DNA of 64,000 bases, taken from the NCBI RefSeq assembly GCF_035917675.1, contig NZ_CP109104.1, forward strand, positions 1,426,001 to 1,490,000, written 5' to 3'. Positions 53,102 through 61,545 of the stretch are shown here, piece by piece (position 1 is the stretch's first letter; every line of letters starts with the position of its first letter). The notes under the pieces are model-generated. The model was not told the origin of the DNA. It ran no database searches and saw only the letters and a program-made list of their open reading frames with translations. The translations under genes were made by a program, and so were the position numbers. The stretch is from Streptomyces sp. NBC_01775. Lineage in GTDB: Bacteria > Actinomycetota > Actinomycetes > Streptomycetales > Streptomycetaceae.

Positions 53102-53886
53102 CGGAGCCCCTGGGCGCTGCCCGGCTGCCGGGCGCGGAAGCGCTGTTCGACTTCCGCGTCCGGCTGCGCCCCACCGCCGACGCCGCCGCCGGGCTGCTCG
53201 CCGCCATGGACGCGCACGGCATCCGGCGCGCCGTGGTGACCCCGGGCGGCACGGCGTCGCTGGCACGGATCTCCCGGCAGTTCATCGAGGGCGGCGGGGT
53301 CACCGACGACGCGGACAACGGCGCGGCCCTCGCCGTGTGCCGGGCGCACCACGAGCGCCTGGTCCCCTGCTACTTCGCCAGCCCGCACAACCCGGACGCC
53401 TACGCCGCCGAGGGCAAGCTCCACGCGGCCGTGGAGATCTCGCCCGCCGTGCACGGAGTGCCGCTGTCCGATCCCCGGACGGCGGCGCTGGCGGAGACCG
53501 CGGAGCGCACGGGGCACAGCGTCTACACCGTCTGTCTGCCGCTGCCCGGCTCCGGCGTCGCCGACCTGGTGCGGCTGGCCGCCGACTTCCCCTCGGTGAC
53601 CTTCGTGATGGGCCACTGCGGAATCGGGAACATCGACGTCTGGGGCCTCTCGCTCGTGCGCGAGAGCCCCAATGTGCTGGTCGAGACCTCGGGCGGCTAC
53701 ACGGTCACCCTCCGCGCCGCGCTCGACGAACTCGGCAGCGACCGGGTGCTCTTCGGCTCCGAGTACCCCTTGCAGGACCCGGGGGTGGAGCTGGCCAAGG
53801 TCGCCGCGCTCGGCCTCGACAGCGCCACCTTGTCCCGCATCACCTGGGAGAACGCCCACCGCATACTCGGGGAGGACCTCGTATGA
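53098..53886 (+). CDS. Amidohydrolase-2-like protein with lost metal ligands (AMH1)
   Basis: The 262-residue protein aligns along its length with the second amidohydrolase at 58831-59610. Where that protein has FDAHAHL, this one has FDFRVRL (R20 and R22 in place of His). Its K107 equivalent is Glu113 and its H139 equivalent is Val145. His173 (FVMGHCG) and the GSEYPLQ motif remain. A metal-dependent hydrolase mechanism is therefore unlikely; it may be a pseudoenzyme partner or a repurposed catalyst. The frame is intact and overlapped on both sides (GTGA at 53098, ATGA at 53883), so it is expressed. Confidence 0.8.
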   Translation: MTEPLGAARLPGAEALFDFRVRLRPTADAAAGLLAAMDAHGIRRAVVTPGGTASLARISRQFIEGGGVTDDADNGAALAVCRAHHERLVPCYFASPHNPDAYAAEGKLHAAVEISPAVHGVPLSDPRTAALAETAERTGHSVYTVCLPLPGSGVADLVRLAADFPSVTFVMGHCGIGNIDVWGLSLVRESPNVLVETSGGYTVTLRAALDELGSDRVLFGSEYPLQDPGVELAKVAALGLDSATLSRITWENAHRILGEDLV

Positions 53887-55193
53887 ACTCGATCCTGCCG
53901 CAGCTCGGAGACTGGCGCGGCACTCAGGAACTGCTGGAGGGTCAGGAGAAGCAGCTCGCCCTCAGCCTCTCCTGGGCGGCCCGCTCGCCCTTCTACGCGC
54001 GGCGTTTCGGCTCCGGGGCCCAGCCGTCCGGCTCGGACGACCTGGCGGGGCTCGCGCTGACGACCAAGCAGGACCTGCGCGACAACTACCCCTTCGGCCT
54101 CCTGGCGGTGGAGAAGGAGCGACTGGCCACCTACCACGAGTCCAGCGGCACGGCGGGCCACCCGACCCCCTCCTACTACACGGCCGAGGACTGGACCGAC
54201 CTGGCGGAACGCTTCGCGCGCAAGCACGTCGGCATCACACCCTCCGACACCCTGCTCGTCAGGACGCCCTACGCGCTGCTGCTGACCGGGCACCTGGCCC
54301 ACGCCGCCGCCCGGCTGAACGGCGCCACCGTGGTCCCCGGCGACAACCGCTCGCTGGCGACGCCCTGTTCGCGCATCGTGCGGGCGCTGCACGACCTGGA
54401 GGTCACGCTGACCTGGTCGATGCCGACGGAGTGCCTGCTGTGGGCGGCGGGCGCGCGGGCCGCCGGGTACGAGCCGGGGGCCGCCGACTTCCCGGCGCTG
54501 CGCGCCCTGTTCGTCGGCGGGGAGCCGCTCAGCGGCCCGCGCCGGGAGCGCATCAGCCGGCTGTGGGGCGTGCCCGTCGTGGAGGAGTACGGCTCCACCG
54601 AGACCGGGACGCTCGCGGGTGAGTGCCCCGAGGGACGGCTGCATCTGTGGGCGGACCGGGCGCGGTTCGAGGTGTTCGACCCGGACACCGGCGTCTGCTC
54701 CCCCGAGGGCGCGGGGCAGCTGGTGGTCACCACGCTCTACCGGGAGGCCATGCCGCTGGTCCGCTACAACCTGGAGGACACGGTCGAGGTGTCCTACGAG
54801 GAGTGCCCCTGCGGCTGGCACCTGCCGACGGTCACCGTGCTGGGCCGCTCCGCCTTCGGGCACGACGTCAACGGCCGCAAGGTGACCCAGCACCGCTTGG
54901 AGGAGCTGGTCTTCGGGCTTCCGGACGCCGATGAGGTGCTGTTCTGGCGCGCCCGCGCCGAGCCCGGCCGGCTGCGCGTGCAGATCGAGGCGGCGCCGGA
55001 CCGCGCCGAGGGTGCGGCGGCGCGGCTCACCGAGGCCCTCCGCAGCCGGCTCGGCGTCACCGCCTCGGTGGAGGCCCTGCGTCCCGGGGGCCTGCTGCCC
55101 ACCGAACTGCTGCGGGCCATGCCCGACGTGGTCAAGCCCCGCAGCCTCTTCGGCCCCGACGAGGACTGGGACAAGGCCCTGCTCTACCAGTGA
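53883..55193 (+). CDS. PaaK/F390-synthetase-like adenylate-forming ligase 1
   Basis: The 436-residue enzyme has LTTKQDLRDNYPFGLL, the phosphate loop YHESSGTAGHPTPSYY, EYGSTETGTLAGECPEG and PLVRYNLEDTVEV, with a C-terminal GRKVTQHRLEELVF region. It is a clear paralogue of ligase 2 (57507-58844) and only distantly related to the PaaK at 11980. Such short ligases activate aminohydroxybenzoates as adenylates in benzoxazole pathways, and a related F390-synthetase-like protein works in grixazone carboxylate reduction. It probably activates 3-HAA or 3,4-AHBA. Confidence 0.85.
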   Translation: MNSILPQLGDWRGTQELLEGQEKQLALSLSWAARSPFYARRFGSGAQPSGSDDLAGLALTTKQDLRDNYPFGLLAVEKERLATYHESSGTAGHPTPSYYTAEDWTDLAERFARKHVGITPSDTLLVRTPYALLLTGHLAHAAARLNGATVVPGDNRSLATPCSRIVRALHDLEVTLTWSMPTECLLWAAGARAAGYEPGAADFPALRALFVGGEPLSGPRRERISRLWGVPVVEEYGSTETGTLAGECPEGRLHLWADRARFEVFDPDTGVCSPEGAGQLVVTTLYREAMPLVRYNLEDTVEVSYEECPCGWHLPTVTVLGRSAFGHDVNGRKVTQHRLEELVFGLPDADEVLFWRARAEPGRLRVQIEAAPDRAEGAAARLTEALRSRLGVTASVEALRPGGLLPTELLRAMPDVVKPRSLFGPDEDWDKALLYQ

Positions 55194-55222
55194 GCACAAG
55201 GCCGCTCCCGCGGGTCCTCCAG

Positions 55223-56350
55223 CTACAGCTCGCGCCCGCCCCCCTCGGCCTCCGCCAGGGGGGCGTAGTGCTCGATGAACAGCTTGCCGACCAGCTCGCC
55301 ACGGCTGGTGACGCCGACCTTCTCGAAGGCCGCCTTGATGTGGTCGCGCACCGTGTGGGGCGAGAGGTACAGCTCCTGGGCGATGCGTTCGGTCGACATG
55401 CCGCGCGCGACGTGCACGGTCACCTCCAGCTCCCGCCCCGACATCTCGTAGGCCCCGGCGATCAGCGGGATGATCTCGCCCAGGCCCGCCGGCTCGATGA
55501 CGACGGCGAAGGACTGGAGCGTCCCGTCCGCCGAACGCAGACACGAGGCGTGGCACACCAGCCACTGCCCCGCACGGGTGCGCAGCCGGACGCGTGCGTC
55601 GCCGCGTTCGCCGTCCCGGGCCAGCGCGCGCGCCTTCATGGCGGTGCTGTGGATCCACACCGGGATGCGGTAGCCGAGCCCGGTGGGGGTGGTGGGCCCG
55701 TCGGGGAGTTCGTGGAGATGGCCGAGCGCCGCCTCGTTGACGGAGACGAGGGAGCCGCCGGTGTCGAAGAGCAGCAGCCCCGGCTGGCCGCCCCGGGCGC
55801 CGGGCGGCGCGCCCAGCGGCACGTTGAACGAACGCAGGAGCCGTGCGAGCGGGGTGACCAGGGTGCCGACGAACCTGCTGTCGGCGGACGTGAAGGGGTC
55901 GCGGCCCCGCTCCCGGAACAGGCTTATGTAGCCGTGCGTCCGGTCGCCGACGCGCAGCACGGCGCGGAGTTCGTCGTGCACTCCCCGGGGGCGCATGAAG
56001 TCGTGGTAGAGCGCGCTGCGGGTCGGGCGGCCCTCGCTGCTCTCCCACAGGCCGGCCACCGGCAGGGGGGCGCGGGCCAGGTCGCGGAAGAGGTTGACCT
56101 TCTCGGCGAGCAGCTCGCACTCCCAGTAGGCCGCGCACTCGGCGCCGTCGATGTTCTCCGCGTGCACGGGCGCCGTCATCATGCCGTTGACGGGGTCGGT
56201 GACCCGCCACACGGCCGCGTCGTAGGGGACGAGGCGGCGCATCCGCTCGGCGGCGAAGGCGAACAGCCGGGCCGCGTCCGGGGCCCGGGCCGCGCCGGAG
56301 AGCAGTTCCTCCCGCTCCCTGGGCGATCTGCGCTGCGCCGGAACGCTCAT
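55223..56350 (-). CDS. LuxR-family regulator with sensory N-terminal domains
   Basis: The 375-residue protein has GAF/PAS-like regions (about residues 25-180 and 195-300, with LLLFDTGGSLVSVNEAALGHL) and a C-terminal LuxR helix-turn-helix (MSGRELEVTVHVARGMSTE, RIAQELYLSPHTVRDHIKAAFEKVGV). It lacks an ATPase domain, unlike the LAL regulator. AAGGGGG precedes the ATG at 56350. It lies 77 bases after the alcohol dehydrogenase on the same strand and is convergent with ligase 1. A ligand-responsive control of the cluster is plausible. Confidence 0.87.
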   Translation of the reverse strand: MSVPAQRRSPREREELLSGAARAPDAARLFAFAAERMRRLVPYDAAVWRVTDPVNGMMTAPVHAENIDGAECAAYWECELLAEKVNLFRDLARAPLPVAGLWESSEGRPTRSALYHDFMRPRGVHDELRAVLRVGDRTHGYISLFRERGRDPFTSADSRFVGTLVTPLARLLRSFNVPLGAPPGARGGQPGLLLFDTGGSLVSVNEAALGHLHELPDGPTTPTGLGYRIPVWIHSTAMKARALARDGERGDARVRLRTRAGQWLVCHASCLRSADGTLQSFAVVIEPAGLGEIIPLIAGAYEMSGRELEVTVHVARGMSTERIAQELYLSPHTVRDHIKAAFEKVGVTSRGELVGKLFIEHYAPLAEAEGGGREL

Positions 56351-56427
56351 CGTGGCCCCCCTTGGCCGTGGCCGTGCCCCGCCGGGGTCCGCCACCACGG
56401 CGGCTCCCCCTTCAGAAGGTAGCCCCT

Positions 56428-57489
56428 TCAGAACGTGGCCGCGTCGATGACGAAGCGGTAGCGGACCTCACCGGCCACCACCTTGGCGAACGCCTCGTTC
56501 ACCCGTGCCGCGTCGACGAGCTCCACCTCGGCGCCGATTTCCGCCGCGCCGCAGAAGTCCAGCGTCTCCTGGGTCTCCCGCAGGCCGCCGATCATGGATC
56601 CGGCGACCACCTTCCTGCCGTACACCAGGGAGAAGGGGCCCACGCTGGCGGGCGCGTCCGCGATGCCCAGGTGGACCAGCACGCCGTCGACGGCCAGCAG
56701 GGACAGATGGGCGTCCTGGTCGACGCCCACCGGCGCCGTGTTGAGGATCAGGTCGTAGGAGCCGGCCAGCGCGGTGAACGCCTCGGGCCCCGGCAGGGTG
56801 TGGAAGTGGTGGGCGCCCAGCCGCCGCGCGTCGTCCTGCTTGCGGGGGCTGCCGCTCAGCAGCGTCACCTCGGCGCCCATCGCCCGTGCCAGCCGGATGC
56901 CCAGATGGCCGAGGCCGCCCATGCCGACGATCGCGACGCGGGTGCCCCGCGTCACCCGCCAGCGCCGCAGGGGCGCGTACACGGTGACGCCGGCGCACAG
57001 CAGCGGGGCGGCGCGGTGGAGGGGGATGCTGTCGGGTATCCGCAGCACGTGGTTCTCGTTCACGACGATGTGCGTGCTGTAGCCGCCCCGGGTCGGCTCT
57101 CCGTCGGCGCCTATGGCGTTGTACGTCGAGGTCATGCCGCGCGCGCAGAACTGCTCGGCGCCCGCCGCGCAGTTCACGCAGCTTCCGCAGGAGTCGACGT
57201 AGCAGCCGACGCCCACCCGGTCGCCCACGGCGTGGCGCGTGACGCCCTCGCCCGCCGCCGTGACGACGCCCGCGATCTCATGGCCGGGGACCATCGGGTA
57301 GATGCCCTGCCCCCAGTCGCCGCGTACCTGGTCGATGTCGCTGTGGCAGATCCCGGTGTAGCGGATCTCGATCAGCACGTCGTGGGCGCCGGGCTCGCGG
57401 CGGCTGATGACGGTCGGCTCCAGCGCGGCCCCTGCCTTGGGCGCCGCGTAGGCGGGGACCTTGTCCAGTGGGGCGGTGACGGTTGGCAT
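56428..57489 (-). CDS. Zinc-dependent alcohol dehydrogenase
   Basis: The 353-residue MDR enzyme has the catalytic zinc site YTGICHSDIDQVRG and VPGHEIAGVV, the structural zinc cysteines CGSCVNCAAGAEQFC, and the cofactor motif GMGGLGHLGIRLARAMGAE. It belongs to the cinnamyl-alcohol-dehydrogenase-like group that reduces aromatic aldehydes with NADPH. It follows ligase 2 after 17 bases. If a ligase product were reduced to an aldehyde, this enzyme could take it to the alcohol. Confidence 0.92.
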   Translation of the reverse strand: MPTVTAPLDKVPAYAAPKAGAALEPTVISRREPGAHDVLIEIRYTGICHSDIDQVRGDWGQGIYPMVPGHEIAGVVTAAGEGVTRHAVGDRVGVGCYVDSCGSCVNCAAGAEQFCARGMTSTYNAIGADGEPTRGGYSTHIVVNENHVLRIPDSIPLHRAAPLLCAGVTVYAPLRRWRVTRGTRVAIVGMGGLGHLGIRLARAMGAEVTLLSGSPRKQDDARRLGAHHFHTLPGPEAFTALAGSYDLILNTAPVGVDQDAHLSLLAVDGVLVHLGIADAPASVGPFSLVYGRKVVAGSMIGGLRETQETLDFCGAAEIGAEVELVDAARVNEAFAKVVAGEVRYRFVIDAATF

Positions 57490-57506
57490 ACGCCTCTCCC
57501 GTGAGG

Positions 57507-58844
57507 TCAGTAGTAGTGGACGGCGCGGTCCCAGTCCTCGTCCGCGCCGAAGACGGTGCGTGGCTTGACGAACTCGTGCCCGCGGCGCAGCAGGTCCCGG
57601 GAGACGAGGCCGCCCGGGGGCAGGCTCCGGATCCGCGCGGGGACGCCGAGCCCGTGGCGCAGGGAGCGGGTCAGCGCCGCGGCTGCCGGCGCGCCCCGGC
57701 CCTCGGCCGTCTCGATCTCGGCCTCGATCGCGTCGGGGCGCACCCGGGCGCGCCAGAACAGCACGCCGTGCTCGGCCGGGAGGCGGAAGACGTGCTCCTC
57801 CAGCTCGTGCGGGGTCACCCGCCGGCCGGCGACCGGGTACCCGTCGCCGGAGCGTCCCGCCACGCGCACGGTCGGCAGCTGCCAGCCGCAGGGGCACGCG
57901 GCCGAGGAGATCTCGACGGTGTCCTCCAGGTCGTAGCGGACCAGCGGCATGGCCTCGCGGTAGAGCGTGGTGATGGTGAGCCGGCCCCGCCCCTCGCGCG
58001 CCGTGCCGCCGCTCTCCGGGTCGTAGACCTGGGCGAGGAACCGGTCCGCCCACAGGTGGAGCCGCCCGTACGCGCATTCCCCCGCCAGGCTGCCGGTCTC
58101 GGTCGAGCCGTAGTCCTGGTGGACGGGGACGCCGCCCCACAGTTCGCTGATCCGCGCGCGCCGGGCCTCGCTCAGCGGCTCGCCCGCCACGAGGAAGGCC
58201 CGCAGCGCGGGGAAGTCCCGCTCGGGGCGGTAGCCCGCCTCGCGTGCGGCGGCCACCCACAGGAGGGCCTCGCTGGGCAGGCACCAGGCGACGGTGACAT
58301 CGAGGTCGTGCAGCGCCCGTACGACGCGGGCGTAGGGCATCACCAGCGAGCGGTTGTCGGCGGGGACGACGGTCGCGCCCCGGCTCCGCGCTGCCTGGTG
58401 CGCCTGGTGCGCGGTGGTCAGCATCGCGTAGGGCGTCCGCACCAGGACGGTGTCGTCGCAGTTGAGGCCGACGGCGTGGCGGGAGAAGCGGTCGGTGACG
58501 TCGTGCCAGTCCCGCTCGGAGAAGAAGGAGGGCGTGGGCTCGCCGGAGGTGCCGCTGGACTCGTGGTACGTGGCCAGGCCGCGGCGCGCGATGGCCAGCA
58601 TCCCCCAGGGGTATTGCTCGCGCAGGTCCTGCTTGGTGGTCAGCGGCACCGAGTCGAGGTCGGCGGCCGTCTCCCAGCGTCCCGCGCCCGCGAGGCGGGG
58701 GCGGTTGAACGGGGAGCGCCGGGCGAGGTCGAGCGCGGCGGGCAGCCGCGCGTCCTGGAACCGGTACAGGTCATCGACCGACTCCCACGCCCCGAGCGGG
58801 GGCGGCAGGGCCAGCGATGGGGCGCTCGTATCAAGGGTGTTCAC
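57507..58844 (-). CDS. PaaK/F390-synthetase-like adenylate-forming ligase 2
   Basis: The 445-residue enzyme shares LTTKQDLREQYPWGMLAI, YHESSGTSGEPTPSF, DYGSTETGSLAGEC and PLVRYDLEDTVEI with ligase 1 and is about half identical to it by eye. The GTG start at 58844 has AGGAG nine bases upstream and overlaps the end of AMH2 by 14 bases. It probably activates one of the two aminohydroxybenzoates; having two ligases fits two different substrates or two successive couplings. Confidence 0.86.
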   Translation of the reverse strand: MNTLDTSAPSLALPPPLGAWESVDDLYRFQDARLPAALDLARRSPFNRPRLAGAGRWETAADLDSVPLTTKQDLREQYPWGMLAIARRGLATYHESSGTSGEPTPSFFSERDWHDVTDRFSRHAVGLNCDDTVLVRTPYAMLTTAHQAHQAARSRGATVVPADNRSLVMPYARVVRALHDLDVTVAWCLPSEALLWVAAAREAGYRPERDFPALRAFLVAGEPLSEARRARISELWGGVPVHQDYGSTETGSLAGECAYGRLHLWADRFLAQVYDPESGGTAREGRGRLTITTLYREAMPLVRYDLEDTVEISSAACPCGWQLPTVRVAGRSGDGYPVAGRRVTPHELEEHVFRLPAEHGVLFWRARVRPDAIEAEIETAEGRGAPAAAALTRSLRHGLGVPARIRSLPPGGLVSRDLLRRGHEFVKPRTVFGADEDWDRAVHYY

Positions 58845-59610
58845 GGGCGTTGTCTCCTATGAGTCGGCAGGTGTTCTGCCAGGTCACGCGGTGCCACACC
58901 TCGTCGGACAGGTTCAGTGCCCGGTATTTGGCGAGTTCGACGGCCGGGTGCTGGAGCGGGTATTCGGTGCCCAGGAGCACCCGCTCGCTCCCCAGCCGGT
59001 CCAGCGCGGCCCGGACGACGACGCTGAAGCAGCCGGAGGTCTCGAAGAGCACGTTGGGCCTGGGCCGGATCAGGTCGATGCCGTAGAGGTCCATGTCGCC
59101 GACCCCGCCGTGGCCGAGCACGAAGGTGACGGCGGGGAACTCACCGGCCAGCCGGGCGAGTTCGGCCACGCCGAAGCCGGGGCGCTGGAGGCAGTGCAGA
59201 TAGACGCCGTGGCCCTTGGCGCCGGCCTCCTCGACGAGCGCGGTGGTCCGCGCGTCGAGGAGGCCGACTCCGTGTACGGAGGGTGCCAGCTTCAGGCCGC
59301 TGAAGCGCTCGTCGGCGGCCCGGTAGTCCGCGCCCGAGCGGTGCGGGTTCGCGAAGAAGAACGGCACGAGCCGGCCGCCGGAGCGGGCGCACCCCTTGAG
59401 CACGGCGCCGTTGTCGGCGTCCGTCTCGACGTGGCCGCCCTCGATGATCTGGCGGGAGAGGCGGTCGGGATCGACCGCCCCGCCCGCCACGACGACGGCA
59501 CGGGCGATGCCGCTGCTGTCCATCACCTCCAGGAGCCGTTCGGTGGCTCCCTCGGCTCCGGGGAGATGGGCGTGGGCGTCGAACACCGGTGGGTGCTCCG
59601 TACCGGTCAC
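58831..59610 (-). CDS. Amidohydrolase-2 family protein with intact metal site (AMH2)
   Basis: The 259-residue protein has FDAHAHL (H13, H15), GLKLAPSVHG (K107), VYLHC (H139), VLGHGG (H167) and GTEYPLQ (Glu where most family members have Asp). The metal ligands are thus present. Amidohydrolases of this kind close the oxazole ring in nataxazole and A33853 pathways, where they act beside an adenylating ligase and on 3-HAA dimers. It starts four bases after the GriH-like stop and overlaps ligase 2. A benzoxazole-forming role is the leading hypothesis; simple hydrolase or decarboxylase activity is possible. Confidence 0.82.
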   Translation of the reverse strand: MTGTEHPPVFDAHAHLPGAEGATERLLEVMDSSGIARAVVVAGGAVDPDRLSRQIIEGGHVETDADNGAVLKGCARSGGRLVPFFFANPHRSGADYRAADERFSGLKLAPSVHGVGLLDARTTALVEEAGAKGHGVYLHCLQRPGFGVAELARLAGEFPAVTFVLGHGGVGDMDLYGIDLIRPRPNVLFETSGCFSVVVRAALDRLGSERVLLGTEYPLQHPAVELAKYRALNLSDEVWHRVTWQNTCRLIGDNAREHP

Positions 59611-59614
59611 GGGG

Positions 59615-60721
59615 TCACTTCTCGATGCAGAACTCGTCGATGGGGTACCCCACGTGCCGGTCCTCGCTGGGCAGGTAGCCCAGCACGCGGTCCCCGGGCT
59701 TGAGTTCGGTGCTGTTGAGCACGCTGCCGCCGGGGCCGAGCACCCGCACGTGCCAGTCGTCCTGGAGGATCAGGTTGACCCGCTGGCCGCCGGGTGCGAC
59801 CGCGTCGACGGAGATCAGCGGCCGGGACTCGATCTTGACGCGGCCGACGGTCACCATGCGGGTGCCGCCCTTGATGTCGACGGCCATCACCTTGCTGCCC
59901 GCCTGAAGCTCGCTCAGGTAGTTGGTGCGCTCGTCCTTGGAGAGCGTGTAGGAGTGGATGGCGCCGGCGTTGACCCGGAAGGGGCGGGTGGGCATGTACG
60001 GCAGCGGGTGGGTCTCGCTGACGCACAGCACCATGCCCTTGGAGGTGGAGCCGACCAGGATGCCCTCGTCCTCACGGAAGTGGGTGCAGGTGTCGACGCA
60101 GGCCCGCTCCCCCATGCCGATGTGCTCGGTCTTGACGACCTCCAGCTCGGTCAGGTTCAAGTCCGGCACCTCGGACTGCGCCGCCGCCTTCAGCTTGGCG
60201 GCGTCGCCGACGCGCGCGGGGGCCATCATCACGCCGTCGGAGCCGTGTTCCAGCACCCCGAAGATGATCTCCGCTTCCTCCACGTCCTGGGCGATGGTGA
60301 CCAGGCTGCCGGTGGAGCGCGCTGCGGCGGCGATGACGATCTCCAGCGGGATCTTCGTCGGGTCGCGGAAGAGCAGCACGCTCCAGCTCTCGGTCCTGGC
60401 CGCGTCGCACGCCTCCTCCAGCGTGGGCGCGTCGACGATCTCCACGAAGCGGCCGAACTCCACCTCCGGGTGGCGTACCGCCAGTTCGGCCGGGGTGATG
60501 CCGTGCCGGACGGGGTCGACGATGACGACCGTGGCCTCGCCGAAGTCCTCGGGCAGCGTGGTGCCGGCCGGGAAGAGGATCTTGCTCAGGGTCGGGGGCA
60601 GGCCCGCCAGGTCGGCGGCGTCGTCCGCGACGATCCCCTCCATCCGGTAGTGCAGGGCCTCTTGGAGGACGGCCTCCTTGAGCTCGCCGAGGCCGCGTAT
60701 GTCCAGCCAGCTCAGCTTCAT
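59615..60721 (-). CDS. griH: GriH-like 3-amino-4-hydroxybenzoate synthase (AroB-prime/3-dehydroquinate synthase II family)
   Basis: The 368-residue protein matches the archaeal-type 3-dehydroquinate synthase II family: MKLSWLDIRGL, DPTKIPLEIVIAAA, ITIAQDVEEAE-type segment, LEHGSDGVMM, VGSTSKGMVLCVSETHPLPYMPTRPF and VNAGAIHSYTL. In Streptomyces this family works with GriI to make 3,4-AHBA, converting the C7 amino sugar acid-like intermediate to the aromatic acid. It overlaps griI by four bases (ATGA). The housekeeping shikimate pathway in Streptomyces uses another enzyme, so the role here is specialised. Confidence 0.92.
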   Translation of the reverse strand: MKLSWLDIRGLGELKEAVLQEALHYRMEGIVADDAADLAGLPPTLSKILFPAGTTLPEDFGEATVVIVDPVRHGITPAELAVRHPEVEFGRFVEIVDAPTLEEACDAARTESWSVLLFRDPTKIPLEIVIAAAARSTGSLVTIAQDVEEAEIIFGVLEHGSDGVMMAPARVGDAAKLKAAAQSEVPDLNLTELEVVKTEHIGMGERACVDTCTHFREDEGILVGSTSKGMVLCVSETHPLPYMPTRPFRVNAGAIHSYTLSKDERTNYLSELQAGSKVMAVDIKGGTRMVTVGRVKIESRPLISVDAVAPGGQRVNLILQDDWHVRVLGPGGSVLNSTELKPGDRVLGYLPSEDRHVGYPIDEFCIEK

Positions 60722-61545
60722 GAAAGAACTCCTTCGGGCGTACGGACGGTTGGGGTCACGGGTACACAGTCGGCGTGGATGAGGGAGGCGAGCTTGGCGG
60801 CGATCGCCCCCGGGTCGGGCGCCTGGAAGATGTTGCGGCCCATGGCCACGCCCGCGGCGCCGCCGGCCAGCACCTCTTCCACATAGGCGACGACCTGGCT
60901 GTCGTCGGCGACGCGCGGGCCGCCCACGGCGATGACGGGCAGCGGTGCGGCGCGGGTCAGATCCCGCATCTCCTCGACGGAGCCGACGTACATGGTCTTC
61001 ACCAGGTCGGCGCCCAGGTCCGCGGCGAGGCTGACGGCGTGCGCCACCAGCTCCGGGTCGCGGGGGTTGTCGATCTTGGGGCCGCGCGGGTACATCATCG
61101 CCAGCAGCGGCATGTTCCAGCGGTCGCACGCCTCGGCGACGGCCGCCATGTCCGAGATCTGCTGCCGTTCCTCCAGCGCGCCGAGGTTCACATGGACGCT
61201 CACCGCGTCCGCGCCCAGCCGCAGGCTCTCCTCGACCGTGGCCACCAGGTACTTGGCGTTCGGGTCCGAGGCGTGCACGGTGCTGGCGCTGAGGTGGACG
61301 ATCAGCGAGGTCTCGCGGAAGAGCCCGGGGCGCACGTGGCGGAGGCTGCCCTTGTGGAGCACCACCCCGTCCACCTGGCTCGCGGCGAGCTGCCCGACGA
61401 GGTCGTCGAGCCGGCTGCCGCCTGTCACCGGCCCGTCGGTCACGGAGTGGTCCAGGGGCACGATCAGCAGCCGCTGGGAGTCACCGCCGTAGAGGCGCCG
61501 GAGCCGCAGCCTGCGGCCGAACGGCGTGTTCAGTTCGTTTGCCAT
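60718..61545 (-). CDS. griI: GriI-like aldolase (2-amino-4,5-dihydroxy-6-oxo-heptanoate 7-phosphate synthase)
   Basis: The 275-residue DhnA/FbaB-type class I aldolase has VPLDHSVTDGPVTG, VSVHVNLGALEE, MYPRGPKIDNP, DLVKTMYVGS (Schiff-base Lys region) and VAMGRNIFQAPDP. GriI joins aspartate semialdehyde with dihydroxyacetone phosphate, the first step to 3,4-AHBA. It is directly followed by griH, and the aspartokinase at 47.4 kb can supply its substrate. It overlaps the end of the SARP gene by 16 bases. Confidence 0.93.
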   Translation of the reverse strand: MANELNTPFGRRLRLRRLYGGDSQRLLIVPLDHSVTDGPVTGGSRLDDLVGQLAASQVDGVVLHKGSLRHVRPGLFRETSLIVHLSASTVHASDPNAKYLVATVEESLRLGADAVSVHVNLGALEERQQISDMAAVAEACDRWNMPLLAMMYPRGPKIDNPRDPELVAHAVSLAADLGADLVKTMYVGSVEEMRDLTRAAPLPVIAVGGPRVADDSQVVAYVEEVLAGGAAGVAMGRNIFQAPDPGAIAAKLASLIHADCVPVTPTVRTPEGVLS

